This document shows positions 35,224 to 44,229 of a stretch of DNA of 64,000 bases, one piece after another; the first letter of the stretch is position 1, and the number at the start of each line of letters is the position of its first letter. The stretch is taken from positions 124,001-188,000 of the forward strand of contig JACOUO010000016.1 of the NCBI GenBank assembly GCA_016177845.1. Direction: 5' to 3'. The position numbers were made by a program, and so were the translations under genes. The notes beneath the pieces are model-generated. The model saw only the letters and a program-made list of their open reading frames with translations. It was not told the origin of the DNA and ran no database searches. The DNA comes from Deltaproteobacteria bacterium (GTDB lineage Bacteria > Desulfobacterota > GWC2-55-46).

Positions 35224-36537
35224 ATGATTATTCAGTGCGACAAATGCAATACTAAATTCCGCCTTGATGAATCAAGGGTTACGGGGCACGGCGTAAAGGT
35301 AAGATGCACGAAGTGCCAGAATGTCTTTATTGTAACCCCGCCTCCGGTCGAAGAGGCGCAGGTGGAAGAGGTATTCCATTCTGAAGAGCCCGCCAAAAAG
35401 GCCGCCCGGCAGGAAGCCCAAACACCAAAGCAGGATGACCCTAATCTGAAATTCGATTTCGGCTCAGGCAATGCCGGCGAAGATATCCTTTCTTCAAAGC
35501 CCGGGGAAAAGGAAGAAGAGAAGCCCGCGCCCAAGTCGTTCAATGACATTGACTTCAGTTTTGCCCAGGACAAACCGGCGGATGAGGAGAAGGCGTTTCA
35601 ATTCTCCGAATCCAAAGAACCTATGCCTGAGGACGAAGATGATGTCTATCAGATAAAGAATAACGCCGCCCCCGCAGAGGAAAAGAGCGAGGGAAACGAC
35701 ATTGATTTCAACTTCGACGATGAAGAAGAAAAAGAAGCGAAGGAAGATAGTTCAAAAGACTTCTCCCTGACCGATGATTGGGGGCTCGGCTCAACTGAAG
35801 ATGAGCAGGAGGAGAATGCGGAGCGAAAACAGAGCGCGCCTCCTCAGGAAAAGCCCGAGAATGTAATACCGTTTGCGTCAGGCTACACGAAGCAGGGCAA
35901 GCCAGCGGCCCCGGCCTTTGAGGAAGATTTAGAGGATGACGATGACAATAAGGCGTTTGCCGATGTGCTTAAGCGCTCATCCGCAAAAGATGAACCTGAA
36001 CTGCCTGAAGAGGATGAAGGCCTTGAGGAGAGGGTGGCTGCCGCAGTGAAGCCGCGCCCCAAAAAGATGGGCCTCATCATAGCTGTACTCGTCTTTATAC
36101 TCGGCGGCGGTCTTATCTACTATACAGGCATTATCGACACGCTTGCCAAAAAGCTCATGCCTCCTTCAGACTCCGAGATGCAAAAAGTCGTTGAGATAGA
36201 GACTGTAAACGGATTTTTCGTTGAGAATAAGATATTCGGCAAGGTTTTTGTAGTCGAGGCAAAGATAAAAAATATTACAGACGCTCCCCAGTCTGTAAAG
36301 GCTGTCACAGGCGTTATCTATGATAAAAGCGGGGAGAAACTTGCTACCCGTTCCGTGTCTCCCGGCAGGATAGTAACTGCGGATGACCTTAGAAACCTTC
36401 CCAGGGAAGACCTTTTGAAACCGTTTAACGACCCTTCCGGCGGCATGATACCTCCGAAGGGGACAGTGCCCATCATGGTGCCCTTTACCGAGATACCTGA
36501 GGGCATGTCTGAATACGGTATAGATATTGTCCGTTAA
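35224..36537 (+). CDS. MJ0042 zinc-finger/DUF3426 membrane protein
   Basis: Domain architecture known, function not. It has 437 residues. The N-terminal zinc finger (IIQCDKCNTKFRLDESRV, then VRCTKCQNVFIV, about 1-37) is of the MJ0042 type. A long acidic disordered linker fills about 45-275, rich in Asp/Glu/Lys with recurring DIDF segments (NDIDFSF, NDIDFNF). A single membrane helix, MGLIIAVLVFILGGGLIYYTGII, is followed by a periplasmic DUF3426 domain (VEIETVNGFFVENKIFGKVFVVEAKI in segments). Similar proteins are common in deltaproteobacteria. It is divergent from hpt and precedes the helical-repeat gene by 38 bases. Confidence 0.85.
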   Translation: MIIQCDKCNTKFRLDESRVTGHGVKVRCTKCQNVFIVTPPPVEEAQVEEVFHSEEPAKKAARQEAQTPKQDDPNLKFDFGSGNAGEDILSSKPGEKEEEKPAPKSFNDIDFSFAQDKPADEEKAFQFSESKEPMPEDEDDVYQIKNNAAPAEEKSEGNDIDFNFDDEEEKEAKEDSSKDFSLTDDWGLGSTEDEQEENAERKQSAPPQEKPENVIPFASGYTKQGKPAAPAFEEDLEDDDDNKAFADVLKRSSAKDEPELPEEDEGLEERVAAAVKPRPKKMGLIIAVLVFILGGGLIYYTGIIDTLAKKLMPPSDSEMQKVVEIETVNGFFVENKIFGKVFVVEAKIKNITDAPQSVKAVTGVIYDKSGEKLATRSVSPGRIVTADDLRNLPREDLLKPFNDPSGGMIPPKGTVPIMVPFTEIPEGMSEYGIDIVR

Positions 36538-36575
36538 AGGGTTCTCATTAATCCGTTTTTTTACACGCCACCAAT

Positions 36576-37310
36576 ATGGAAGACCTTGAGGCATTTCTAA
36601 AAAAGTTTTTGAATGACCTCGCTGCCCTGCCTGAGGTCAAGATGAGGCTTACCCTGCTTGCCAAAAGGCTTATCGAGCTTGGCCCTGAACGAGCCGCCCG
36701 ATTCATCGACCTCTTATACCAGCCCCATTATGACAAGACCGCGGTAAAGGCACGCGCCATCCTTATCAATTCAGATAATTTAAAAGAATCGCTCGGGGCA
36801 GATAATTACAGACAGATATATCTTGCGTCCATAAGGCTTGAGCTTACAAAGGTGAGCCGTTTTTTCACAGATCTTCCGCCAGTTAAGGAAGGCCCTTTCG
36901 GGTATGATAAGGAAGAGGAGATAAAGATGGAGTACCTCTCGCTTGGGCAAAGGAGGGCTCTGTCTAAAAAGCCGATAAAAACAACTATCGACAGGCTCCT
37001 TTCAGATCCTGACCCTATGGTAATAAGCAACCTCCTCAATAATCCGAGGACCACGGAAAAAGAGGTATTGAAAATCGCCTCAAAAAGGCCTAATTCAGCC
37101 GCGATACTCAAGCTTATTGCCTCTCATAAGGTATGGTCTAAGCGGTATGAGGTAATAAAGGCAATAGCCTTGAATCCTTATTCGCCTCCAAGGACGGCCA
37201 TCGCCTTGCTTGAGTTTTTAATGGTACAGGATTTAAAACAGGTTATGGAAGATAAAAGCCTACACCCGCAGGTGAAGAGCAATGCCGGGGATTTGCTTAA
37301 ATCAAAGTGA
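36576..37310 (+). CDS. Alpha-helical repeat protein of unknown function
   Basis: Not assigned. It has 244 residues, is almost all helical and has no signal peptide. The second half reads as HEAT- or leucine-rich-variant-like repeats: LLSDPDPMVISNLLNNPRTTEKEVLKIASK, then RPNSAAILKLIASH, then KRYEVIKAIALNPYSPP (given in parts). Similar repeats occur in DUF2336-like and LRV proteins, suggesting a protein-interaction scaffold. It follows the DUF3426 gene and may be co-transcribed. Its stop lies 12 bases from the end of convergent tatA. Confidence 0.75.
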   Translation: MEDLEAFLKKFLNDLAALPEVKMRLTLLAKRLIELGPERAARFIDLLYQPHYDKTAVKARAILINSDNLKESLGADNYRQIYLASIRLELTKVSRFFTDLPPVKEGPFGYDKEEEIKMEYLSLGQRRALSKKPIKTTIDRLLSDPDPMVISNLLNNPRTTEKEVLKIASKRPNSAAILKLIASHKVWSKRYEVIKAIALNPYSPPRTAIALLEFLMVQDLKQVMEDKSLHPQVKSNAGDLLKSK

Positions 37311-37321
37311 AAGGCTTAGAA

Positions 37322-37540
37322 TCAGCCCTTTTTGTGGGAAGTCTTGTTTGAATGGGAGCCGAGTTTTTCTGACCCGTCTTTATCGGGGGTGACATCTATC
37401 TCGGATTCGTTTGAGGACTTTTTGAAGTTCTTTATAGCCTTACCGAAACCGGTGCCAAGCTCAGGCAGCTTGCCCACGCCAAAGATAATCACTACGATTA
37501 CAAGTATTAGTATGAGTTCTGTAGTGCCGAGGCCAAACAT
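37322..37540 (-). CDS. tatA: Twin-arginine translocase subunit TatA/TatE
   Basis: Forms the export pore for folded Tat substrates. It has 72 residues. A single membrane helix at the N-terminus ([21 protein letters not shown]) is followed by the hinge [21 protein letters not shown] and a charged cytoplasmic tail. This is the TatA/E pattern; the FG at the end of the helix and the short tail rule out TatB. No tatB or tatC lies nearby. Confidence 0.93.
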   Translation of the reverse strand: MFGLGTTELILILVIVVIIFGVGKLPELGTGFGKAIKNFKKSSNESEIDVTPDKDGSEKLGSHSNKTSHKKG

Positions 37541-37557
37541 TGATATAGCTCCGTGTT

Positions 37558-37586
37558 TTGAGGTAAAATATGAATTTTACTATAAT
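37558..37586 (+). promoter_or_regulatory. Promoter for the tonB-like gene
   Basis: TTGAGG (37558-37563) and a perfect TATAAT (37581-37586) are 17 bases apart. The start site would be near 37593, about 18 bases before the ATG. Confidence 0.6.
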
Positions 37587-37610
37587 TAATCTTGACAGAA
37601 TTATATTGGC

Positions 37611-38657
37611 ATGTCAATAAAAAGTTTCCCGGGAAATGGGCCGGATAATCTCGCTGTATTTTTATTTATCTCGGTCCTCATACATCTTATCGTAGCGGCG
37701 GGCTTCATCTCGTTGAGCCCGAAAGGATTTTTATTGCCGCAGCCCCGGGAAAAAGCCCCAATTATCATAGATGTCGTTGACCTTCCCTCAGATACTCCCG
37801 TAAACTGGTCCAAAACAAAAAACCCTGCTAAATATCTGGCCGACAGGAACGAAAGCGTTGAAAAAGAGACTTTTCCTGAATCTGAGGCATCGAGCCGCTT
37901 AAAACCATCAGGCAGGATTTACGGTAGAATTAAACAGGCGCCGACTCCTCAGCCCAAGACAGGCCAGGGTCAGGCTGTAAAACCAACCCCCGGCAAGGGA
38001 ACTGCCCTGAAAAAGGAAGATGGGCTCAATACAAATGAGAAAACCCGTATTCAGACAGCTAAAGAGCCGAAAACTGGTCTTGATGAGCCGCTTAAGAAGG
38101 CGGGTAAGAATGAGGACATCACAAAAGAGCCTGTTAATCAGCAATCAAAAGCTGAAAAGGCTCAGCCCAAAGAAGAAGTAACCGAAGAGGCAGGAGGAGG
38201 GCAGGCGCAGATAAAAGAGACGAGGGTAAAGCCTCCGAAGCCAAATCTCTTTCTTACAGATGACAGGATTTCCGAGCTTACCAGGCAATACGAGTCAGAC
38301 GCGCCAAAAGGAGAGAAGGGCAAGACTCTACAACTCAATACCTCTGAATCGAGATATCAGAAATATCTCCTTAATATGCGCGACAGGATATTAAGAAAAT
38401 GGGATTACCCGCTCTTGGCTGCTCAAAATGGCTGGCACGGAGTTCTCCGCATAGATTTTGTTATAAAAAAGGACGGGACATTAGGTGATGTAAAGCTACT
38501 TAAATCATCAGGGTATCCGGTGCTTGACGATGCGGCGATAACCGCCATTAAGCTTGCCGAACCTTTCCCGCCTTTTCCGGATAACTTCGATATAGAAGAG
38601 ATAAGCATAAAAGGCAATTTTGAGTATGTTTACAGGATTCTTCCTCAAAGGCAGTAG
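37611..38657 (+). CDS. TonB-family protein
   Basis: Periplasm-spanning energy transducer (TonB) or a TolA-like relative. It has 348 residues. An N-terminal helix (LAVFLFISVLIHLIVAAGFI, about 14-33) is followed by a short segment and a ~190-residue Lys/Pro/Glu-rich spacer. The C-terminal TonB domain starts near 245 (YLLNMRDRILRKWDYPL) and has WHGVLRIDFVIKKDGTL, LLKSSGYPVLDDAAI and AIKLAEPFPPFPDNF. These are the family's conserved positions. No ExbB/ExbD or TonB-dependent receptor is in the window. The gene ends at a repeat cluster. Confidence 0.85.
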   Translation: MSIKSFPGNGPDNLAVFLFISVLIHLIVAAGFISLSPKGFLLPQPREKAPIIIDVVDLPSDTPVNWSKTKNPAKYLADRNESVEKETFPESEASSRLKPSGRIYGRIKQAPTPQPKTGQGQAVKPTPGKGTALKKEDGLNTNEKTRIQTAKEPKTGLDEPLKKAGKNEDITKEPVNQQSKAEKAQPKEEVTEEAGGGQAQIKETRVKPPKPNLFLTDDRISELTRQYESDAPKGEKGKTLQLNTSESRYQKYLLNMRDRILRKWDYPLLAAQNGWHGVLRIDFVIKKDGTLGDVKLLKSSGYPVLDDAAITAIKLAEPFPPFPDNFDIEEISIKGNFEYVYRILPQRQ

Positions 38658-39570
38658 GCATAGGAAAAATATTGTAGGGCGCGCTATGCCTGCCACTGTG
38701 CTTTTTTCTTTTGCGAACAGCGGGTTCGCTCCTCAGGGCATTGGCTCCCGGCTATCGAGTTCGTGCGCAATAGTTACCGAGGCTTGCTCTCTCGCTTCCT
38801 TCTGCCCAATCAAGCCGTCATTCCCGAATGTCTCTATCGGGAATCCAGTATTAAAGATTTTGGACTGTTCCCTTTCTTGGGAAAATACCAAAGGTCGTCA
38901 TTGTGAACAGAGCGAAAGCAATCTGTTTCCCCCCTCTCCCACAAGGGGAGAGGGAAAAGAAAATATTGTCATTGCGAGGAGCAAAGCGACGAGGCAATCT
39001 TTTTTTGTGCTTTGTCTTTACAAAACCCCGAGGGCGTTAATGGTGCGGCAGCCCCTAAGGGAGGAAGGGTGAGCGAGCCGAGGCTGCAGGACCGAAGCGA
39101 CTTAAGCTTTGAGGCGAGCGGATTGGGGAGGAGCTGGGTTGCGCACCCATTCGCCCGAAAGAGCCCGGCAGGGCGTTAAAGTTAAAACAGCACTGTGTTG
39201 ACAACATATTTTCTTTCCCTCACTCAAACTCGCTCCATAGGTCTGAAATCAACTAACACCAGTAATTAAACTGTCATTCCCGAATGTCTCTATCGGGAAT
39301 CCAGTATTTAGAGTAATTGTAGGGCGGGCTATGCCTGCCACTGAGCTAATTTTATTTTTGCGCGCTGGGCTTGCTCCTCGGGGCATTGGCTCCGTTCGCT
39401 GTCGTGCTCATTCGCAATAGATACCAAGACTTGCTCCTTCGCCCTCCTTTATTCACTACCCAACGCCCCTTGGTGTAGGGCTTAAAAACAATACAAAATA
39501 CAAAAACAAAGGTTGTCATTACGAGCGGAGCGAAGTAATCTGGTCTTTCACTTTCCCCCCTCACCAAGTC
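38658..39570. repeat. Composite repeat cluster in the tonB/gcvPB convergent gap
   Basis: Gene-free stretch of about 960 bases. It contains 'gtagggcg(g/c)gctatgcctgccactg' twice (38674, 39318) and 'cattggctcc' units (38740, 39385). Palindromic elements are at 38817-38887 (degenerate right half) and 39273-39309 (left half only). 'gtcattgcgag'-type units lie at 38896, 38969 and 39514. The ~172 bp element copy B is at 39022-39193. The order of parts parallels the 29-kb cluster. Confidence 0.85.
39022..39193. repeat. GC-rich ~172 bp dispersed element, copy B
   Basis: Full-length partner of 29607-29780 in the same orientation. It follows a 'gcaatctttt' tail of the preceding repeat, as copy A does. 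Differences cluster in four short blocks. One of them changes ATCC to ACCC opposite GGGT, which keeps a four-pair stem around 'tgcgc' intact. Confidence 0.8.
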
Positions 39571-39610
39571 TGAAATTAAAAAAGCCCCGCATGTTTCCAT
39601 GCGGGGCTTT
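39571..39610 (-). terminator. Intrinsic terminator of the gcv operon
   Basis: A perfect 13-bp stem, AAAGCCCCGCATG (39581-39593) / CATGCGGGGCTTT (39598-39610), has a TTTC loop. On the minus strand it ends in a T-run. It lies 14 bases after the gcvPB stop. Confidence 0.9.
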
Positions 39611-39623
39611 GACATTTATTCTA

Positions 39624-41096
39624 TTACTTCCACCTGAGAATGGGCTCTCTTGCCGCCCTTACTTCATCGACCCTCTGTACCTTGGTCTTAGTCGGTGCGT
39701 CTTTAAGGACCTGCGGCGTTGCCTTTGCTTCATCGGCGATGAGCTTCATCACCTCGATAAACTTATCAAGTGTTTCAAGCGTCTCCGTCTCAGTAGGCTC
39801 TATCATGATAGCGCCCGGCACAACCAGCGGGAAGTAAACTGTCGGCGGATGATAGCCGTAGTCAATAAGCCTCTTGGCTATGTCCATAGTGGCTACACCG
39901 CTTCCGAGCTGGAGCCTGTCTGAAAATACGCACTCGTGCATGCACGGCTGATCATACGCAAGGGCATAGCTGTCCTTGAGTTTCTCTTTAATGTAATTCG
40001 CATTGAGGATAGCTGCTTCACTTGCCCTTTTAAGCCCCTCGCCGCCCATTCTCCTGATGTAAGTATATGCCCTTACCATTATGGAGAAGTTGCCGTAGAA
40101 TGACTTCATCCTGCCGATGGACTTCGGCCTGTTATAATCGAGCTTGAACTTCTTGCCGGCCTTTTTGATCCTCGGGATAGGAAGGAATGGCTCAAGGGCC
40201 TTTCTTACGCCTACGGGGCCGCTTCCGGGCCCGCCTCCGCCGTGAGGGGTTGAGAAGGTCTTGTGGAGATTGAACTGGACAACATCCACTCCAAGGTCCC
40301 CGAGCTTCATTATGCCCATAATGGCGTTAAGGTTTGCTCCGTCGCAATAGACAAAACCGCCTTTTTTATGTACGATTTCAGCTATCTCTTTGATATTGCT
40401 TTCGAAAAGCCCGATTGTATTGGGGTTTGTAAGCATGAGCGCGGCAGTATCGGTATCCATGATGGCTTTTACCGCTTCAACGCTTAAAACTCCTTTGCCC
40501 TCTGATTTAACGGGAACGACCTTAAAGCCTGCAAGGTGCGAGCTGGCAGGGTTAGTGCCGTGGGCAGTATCGGGTATTATTATCTTTGTCCTTGGTTTGC
40601 CTTTGGACTTGAAGTAATCGGATATGAGCAGAAGCCCGCAAAGCTCTCCATGGGCTCCGGCTGAAGGCTGGAGCGTAATGGCGTCCATGCCGCTAATCTC
40701 GGCTAAAAATCCTTCAAGCTCGTACATGAGCTTGAGCGCGCCCTGGCTGAGTTCCTCAGGCTGATAGGGATGGAGCATGGAGAGGCCCGGAAGCCTTGCC
40801 ATATCCTCATTGACCTTGGGGTTATACTTCATTGTGCATGAGCCGAGCGGATAAAAGCCTGTATCAACGCCAAAGTTCCACTGCGAAAGCCTTGTGTAAT
40901 GGCGCACGGCGTCTATCTCCGCAACATCGGGAAAGCCTTCGATGTCATCCCTTAAAAGGTTCTTCGGGATGAGTGCCTCGGCAGATGCCTCAGGCACATC
41001 AAAAGAGGCAGGCTCAACGCCTGTTCTTCCTTTTGATGATTTCTCGAATATGAGCCCTTCTTCCATGAGAAGGCCTTTTGTACCGTTTGCTTCCAT
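39624..41096 (-). CDS. gcvPB: Glycine dehydrogenase (decarboxylating) subunit 2
   Basis: C-terminal half of the split P-protein, which decarboxylates glycine and passes the aminomethyl group to GcvH. It has 490 residues. The PLP lysine region is VQFNLHKTFSTPHGGGGPGSGPVGV. Other blocks include FYPLGSCTMKYNPKVNE, LQPSAGAHGELCGLL and DTAHGTNPASS. The C-terminus has ADEAKATPQVLKDAP. The GcvP alpha2-beta2 form is common in anaerobes and thermophiles. It follows gcvPA by 18 bases and ends at a strong terminator. Confidence 0.96.
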   Translation of the reverse strand: MEANGTKGLLMEEGLIFEKSSKGRTGVEPASFDVPEASAEALIPKNLLRDDIEGFPDVAEIDAVRHYTRLSQWNFGVDTGFYPLGSCTMKYNPKVNEDMARLPGLSMLHPYQPEELSQGALKLMYELEGFLAEISGMDAITLQPSAGAHGELCGLLLISDYFKSKGKPRTKIIIPDTAHGTNPASSHLAGFKVVPVKSEGKGVLSVEAVKAIMDTDTAALMLTNPNTIGLFESNIKEIAEIVHKKGGFVYCDGANLNAIMGIMKLGDLGVDVVQFNLHKTFSTPHGGGGPGSGPVGVRKALEPFLPIPRIKKAGKKFKLDYNRPKSIGRMKSFYGNFSIMVRAYTYIRRMGGEGLKRASEAAILNANYIKEKLKDSYALAYDQPCMHECVFSDRLQLGSGVATMDIAKRLIDYGYHPPTVYFPLVVPGAIMIEPTETETLETLDKFIEVMKLIADEAKATPQVLKDAPTKTKVQRVDEVRAAREPILRWK

Positions 41097-41114
41097 CTCT
41101 GTCCTGATCTTATC

Positions 41115-42461
41115 TTAGGCCTGTGCCAGTTCATCGGCAAAGGCGTCAATGGCTTCTTTTGAGTTCATCTCTGTTGCGGCAACCAAAATATGATTTCCAA
41201 GCTCAGGGTAGAACCTCTTTAAGGAAACTCCGCCCATAATGCGCTTTTTAAGGAGCTTTTTAAGAGCCTCTTCCGGGTCTTTGGCAAGCTTAATGGTAAA
41301 TTCATTGAAGGTGGGCGCGCTAAAGGCAACCTCTGCGCCTTCGACACCCTTTAACTTCTCTTTCAGGTACTCTGCTTTCGAGAGATTGAGCCTTGCAAGC
41401 CTCTGAAGCCCGGTTGAGCCGATGGCTACCATGTGGATGGAGGCAGCAAGGGCGCAAAGACCGTGATTGGTGCAGATGTTTGAGGTGGCGCGTTCCCTTC
41501 TTATGTGCTGTTCCCTTGTGGCAAATGTGAGGCAGAAGGCCCTCTTGCCCTGCTTGTCAACTGTCTGGCCTATTATACGGCCGGGCATCTGACGGATAAA
41601 TTCTGTTTTGGTGGCCATAAAACCAAGATAAGGGCCGCCGTAGCTTAAAGTATTGCCAAAAGACTGGTTTTCGCCTACTACTATGTCGCAGCCAAGCTCA
41701 CCGGCAGGCTTAAGGAGCCCGAAGGAGACTGCTTCATTTACGACTACGATAAGAAGGCCATTCTTTTTATGAATAATCTCAGAAATCTTCTCAAGGTCTT
41801 CAAGGGAGCCGAAAAAGTTCGGGTGCTGGACTACAACGCACGCAGGGTCGTCTCCTGTTACGGCATTTACCGTCTCAGGCAGTGTTGAGCCTGTCTTTGC
41901 GTCATAGGCAACTTCAAACAGATGGTCGCCTGAGCCTTTTAAATATGTTTTTACAGTTTCCCTGTACTCAGGATGAAGAGCGGAACTTAAATAGATTTTC
42001 TCTTTTCCTGTAAGACGCTTTGCCATGAGCACAGCCTCGGCAACCGCTGAGGCGCCGTCATACAAAGAGGCGTTGCTCACATCCATTCCCGTAAGCTGGC
42101 ATACAAGAGTCTGATACTCGAATATCGCCTGCAGCGTGCCCTGTGAAATCTCAGGCTGGTACGGGGTATAAGAGGTGTAGAACTCTGACCTTAATATGAG
42201 GTTATTTACGGCTGCGGGGATGTAGTGGTTGTACGCGCCTGCGCCGAGGAAGCTTGAATACTCCTCGACTGTCGAGTTCTCTTTTCCTAAAGCCTTGAGA
42301 ACCCCTGTAAGCTCTTGCTCTGAAAGTCCTTTTGGGAGATTTAGAGGCGCTTTAATCCTTAAAGCGGCAGGAAGATGTGATAACAGTTCCTCGATAGAGG
42401 AGGCGCCAACCGCTTTAAGAATCTCAGAAATATCTTTATTGGTATGTGGAATGTAGGGCAC
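41115..42461 (-). CDS. gcvPA: Glycine dehydrogenase (decarboxylating) subunit 1
   Basis: N-terminal half of the split P-protein; forms the active enzyme with GcvPB. It has 448 residues. Blocks include MPYIPHTNKDISEILKAVG, SFLGAGAYNHYIPAAV, SEFYTSYTPYQPEISQGTLQ and YDGASAVAEAVLMA. TSNICTNHGLCALAA near residue 330 is also standard for this subunit. It follows gcvH by six bases and precedes gcvPB. Confidence 0.96.
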   Translation of the reverse strand: MPYIPHTNKDISEILKAVGASSIEELLSHLPAALRIKAPLNLPKGLSEQELTGVLKALGKENSTVEEYSSFLGAGAYNHYIPAAVNNLILRSEFYTSYTPYQPEISQGTLQAIFEYQTLVCQLTGMDVSNASLYDGASAVAEAVLMAKRLTGKEKIYLSSALHPEYRETVKTYLKGSGDHLFEVAYDAKTGSTLPETVNAVTGDDPACVVVQHPNFFGSLEDLEKISEIIHKKNGLLIVVVNEAVSFGLLKPAGELGCDIVVGENQSFGNTLSYGGPYLGFMATKTEFIRQMPGRIIGQTVDKQGKRAFCLTFATREQHIRRERATSNICTNHGLCALAASIHMVAIGSTGLQRLARLNLSKAEYLKEKLKGVEGAEVAFSAPTFNEFTIKLAKDPEEALKKLLKKRIMGGVSLKRFYPELGNHILVAATEMNSKEAIDAFADELAQA

Positions 42462-42467
42462 GGATTA

Positions 42468-42854
42468 TTACTTCTCTTCCTCAATGAACTTCTGGTATTC
42501 ATCCGCGCTCATAAGATCGCTCAGGTCGCCGGGGTTTCCAACTTCTACCTTTATCATCCATGCATCTCCGTACGGGTCCTCATTGATGACTTCGGGGCTG
42601 TCGATTATCGCGTCGTTTACTTCCGCTACGCTGCCGCTGATCGGTGAGTAGAGGTCTGAGACGGCCTTAACTGACTCTACGACTCCGAAAGGCTCGTTTT
42701 TTGTAACTGAACCGCCTTCCTGGGGCAATTCCACGTAGACCACGTCTCCGAGCGAATCCTGGGCATAATCAGTAATTCCGACAGTGGCGATATTTCCTTC
42801 GACCTTTACCCATTCATGCTCTTTGGTGTACTTCAGGTCCTTCGGGAACTCCAT
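42468..42854 (-). CDS. gcvH: Glycine cleavage system H protein
   Basis: Lipoylated carrier that shuttles the aminomethyl group between P and T proteins and the electrons to L. It has 128 residues. The lipoyl lysine is in GVVESVKAVSDLYSP (about Lys63), with the preceding DSLGDVVYVELPQ and following NEDPYGDAWMIKVEV. It is typical in length and sits between gcvT and gcvPA. No gcvL or lipoate-attachment gene is in this window. Confidence 0.97.
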   Translation of the reverse strand: MEFPKDLKYTKEHEWVKVEGNIATVGITDYAQDSLGDVVYVELPQEGGSVTKNEPFGVVESVKAVSDLYSPISGSVAEVNDAIIDSPEVINEDPYGDAWMIKVEVGNPGDLSDLMSADEYQKFIEEEK

Positions 42855-42910
42855 ATCTTATCTCCTTTCCTTATGAAAACTACAGGTATATATTTATTTA
42901 GTTTAAAAAC

Positions 42911-44008
42911 CTATTTTTTTGAGTAAATGGGAAGCTTCACGACCTGCGCCTTGGCGGCCCTGTTCCTTATCATCACATCGACTTCAGTGCCAAGAGCTTT
43001 CAAGGAGGGCTCTATAAAGCCCATGCCTATGCCGACCTTAAGTGAAGGTGAACTTGTTCCGCTTGTGACCCAGCCCGCTTTTTTGCCGTTTGACTGTATC
43101 TCGTAATCAGCCCTCGGTATGCCTGCGTCTATCATCTTAAGGCCTACAAGGGTCTTTGAAACACCCTCTTCGACCTGTTTCTTTAATACTTCGCTTCCGA
43201 GGAAGTCCTTGTTAAACTTTACATATTTGCCAAGCCCGGCTTCTATCGGGGTGAGCTTTTCACTCAGTTCGTGCCCGTAGAGCGGGTATCCCATCTCAAG
43301 CCTGAGAGTGTCTCTTGCGCCAAGCCCGATGGGAAGTATCCCGTAATTTTTTCCGGCTTCCATCAATGCGTTCCAGACAGCTGTTGCGTCAGCGGGTTCC
43401 ATGTAAATCTCAAAACCGTCCTCGCCTGTGTAGCCTGTCCTTGATATCAAGACCTCGATATCATCATTGATAAGGCCCAAGTGGAAGTGGAAGTGCTTTA
43501 CTTCATTCGGGTCTATATCCAATAAAGGCTTTATGACCTCAAGGGCTTTGGGCCCCTGAAGCGCTATCTGAGCATAATTATTGCTGAGATTTTCAATGGT
43601 TACATCTGGTATCGCCTCTTTTTCCTGAACCTTGTTCATCCAGGCAAAAACCTTGTCGGCATTTGAGGCGTTTACCACGAACAGGTAACGGTCTATGTTG
43701 TAGCGGTAAACGATTGTATCGTCAACAACCCCGCCGTTCTCATAGCAGAGGAGCGTGTACTGGCACTGTCCGTCGGTGATGCGCTCTACATCGTTTGTCA
43801 TGATAAGCTGGACAAAATCTATCGCACCGTCGCCGGAGATCTCGATCTCACCCATGTGGCTGACATCAAAAAGACCGCAGGCATTCCTGACTGCAAGATG
43901 CTCTTCAATGACGCCTGAGTACTGCACGGGCATTTCCCATCCGGCGAAATCGACTATCTTTGCGCCCAGGGATTTATGTATTTCAAATAAGGGAGTTCTT
44001 TTTAACAC
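42911..44008 (-). CDS. gcvT: Aminomethyltransferase (glycine cleavage T protein)
   Basis: Releases ammonia and makes 5,10-methylene-THF from the H-protein intermediate. It has 365 residues. Blocks include VDFAGWEMPVQYSG, CGLFDVSHMGEIEISG, the folate-site YTGEDGFEIYM, GLGARDTLRLEMGYPLYGHEL, and the C-terminal VTSGTSSPSLKVGIGMGF. The start is a GTG with no clear Shine-Dalgarno; a hairpin sits about 16 bases upstream. It is the first gene of the gcvT-H-PA-PB operon. Confidence 0.96.
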   Translation of the reverse strand: MLKRTPLFEIHKSLGAKIVDFAGWEMPVQYSGVIEEHLAVRNACGLFDVSHMGEIEISGDGAIDFVQLIMTNDVERITDGQCQYTLLCYENGGVVDDTIVYRYNIDRYLFVVNASNADKVFAWMNKVQEKEAIPDVTIENLSNNYAQIALQGPKALEVIKPLLDIDPNEVKHFHFHLGLINDDIEVLISRTGYTGEDGFEIYMEPADATAVWNALMEAGKNYGILPIGLGARDTLRLEMGYPLYGHELSEKLTPIEAGLGKYVKFNKDFLGSEVLKKQVEEGVSKTLVGLKMIDAGIPRADYEIQSNGKKAGWVTSGTSSPSLKVGIGMGFIEPSLKALGTEVDVMIRNRAAKAQVVKLPIYSKK

Positions 44009-44023
44009 GATGATGTATGCAAA

Positions 44024-44038
44024 AGGCTTGTTAAGCCT
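44024..44038 (-). promoter_or_regulatory. Leader hairpin ahead of gcvT
   Basis: On the minus strand AGGCTT-aac-AAGCCT is followed by TTTT, inside the ~58-base leader and about 16 bases before the GTG. It is small; it could affect initiation or attenuate. No glycine riboswitch consensus is seen. Confidence 0.35.
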
Positions 44039-44072
44039 AAGTAAATCCTTTCATTAATGTATAAGCAGTTGA

Positions 44073-44101
44073 ATTATTACTAAAAGGTAATTAAATGTCA
44101 A
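44073..44101 (-). promoter_or_regulatory. Promoter for the gcv operon
   Basis: On the minus strand TTGACA (44096-44101) and AATAAT (44073-44078) are 17 bases apart. Transcription would begin near 44066. Confidence 0.65.
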
Positions 44102-44229
44102 AGGAAAAAAACAAAAAAACAGCTTTGCGCCTCATTTTGTCTTAGCGGCTTTTTATCATATACCAAGGCTTGGCCTGCCGCAAGGCACACCCGCTATTTT
44201 TATGATATTATTAAGCGTAAAATATTCTT

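Noticed and set aside
38620-39072. Open frame of 150 codons on the plus strand after the tonB-like gene
   Set aside because: It starts inside the tonB coding region in another frame and then translates repeats.
44009-44229. Glycine riboswitch upstream of gcvT
   Set aside because: No glycine aptamer core sequences are seen, and the inferred leader is only about 58 bases.
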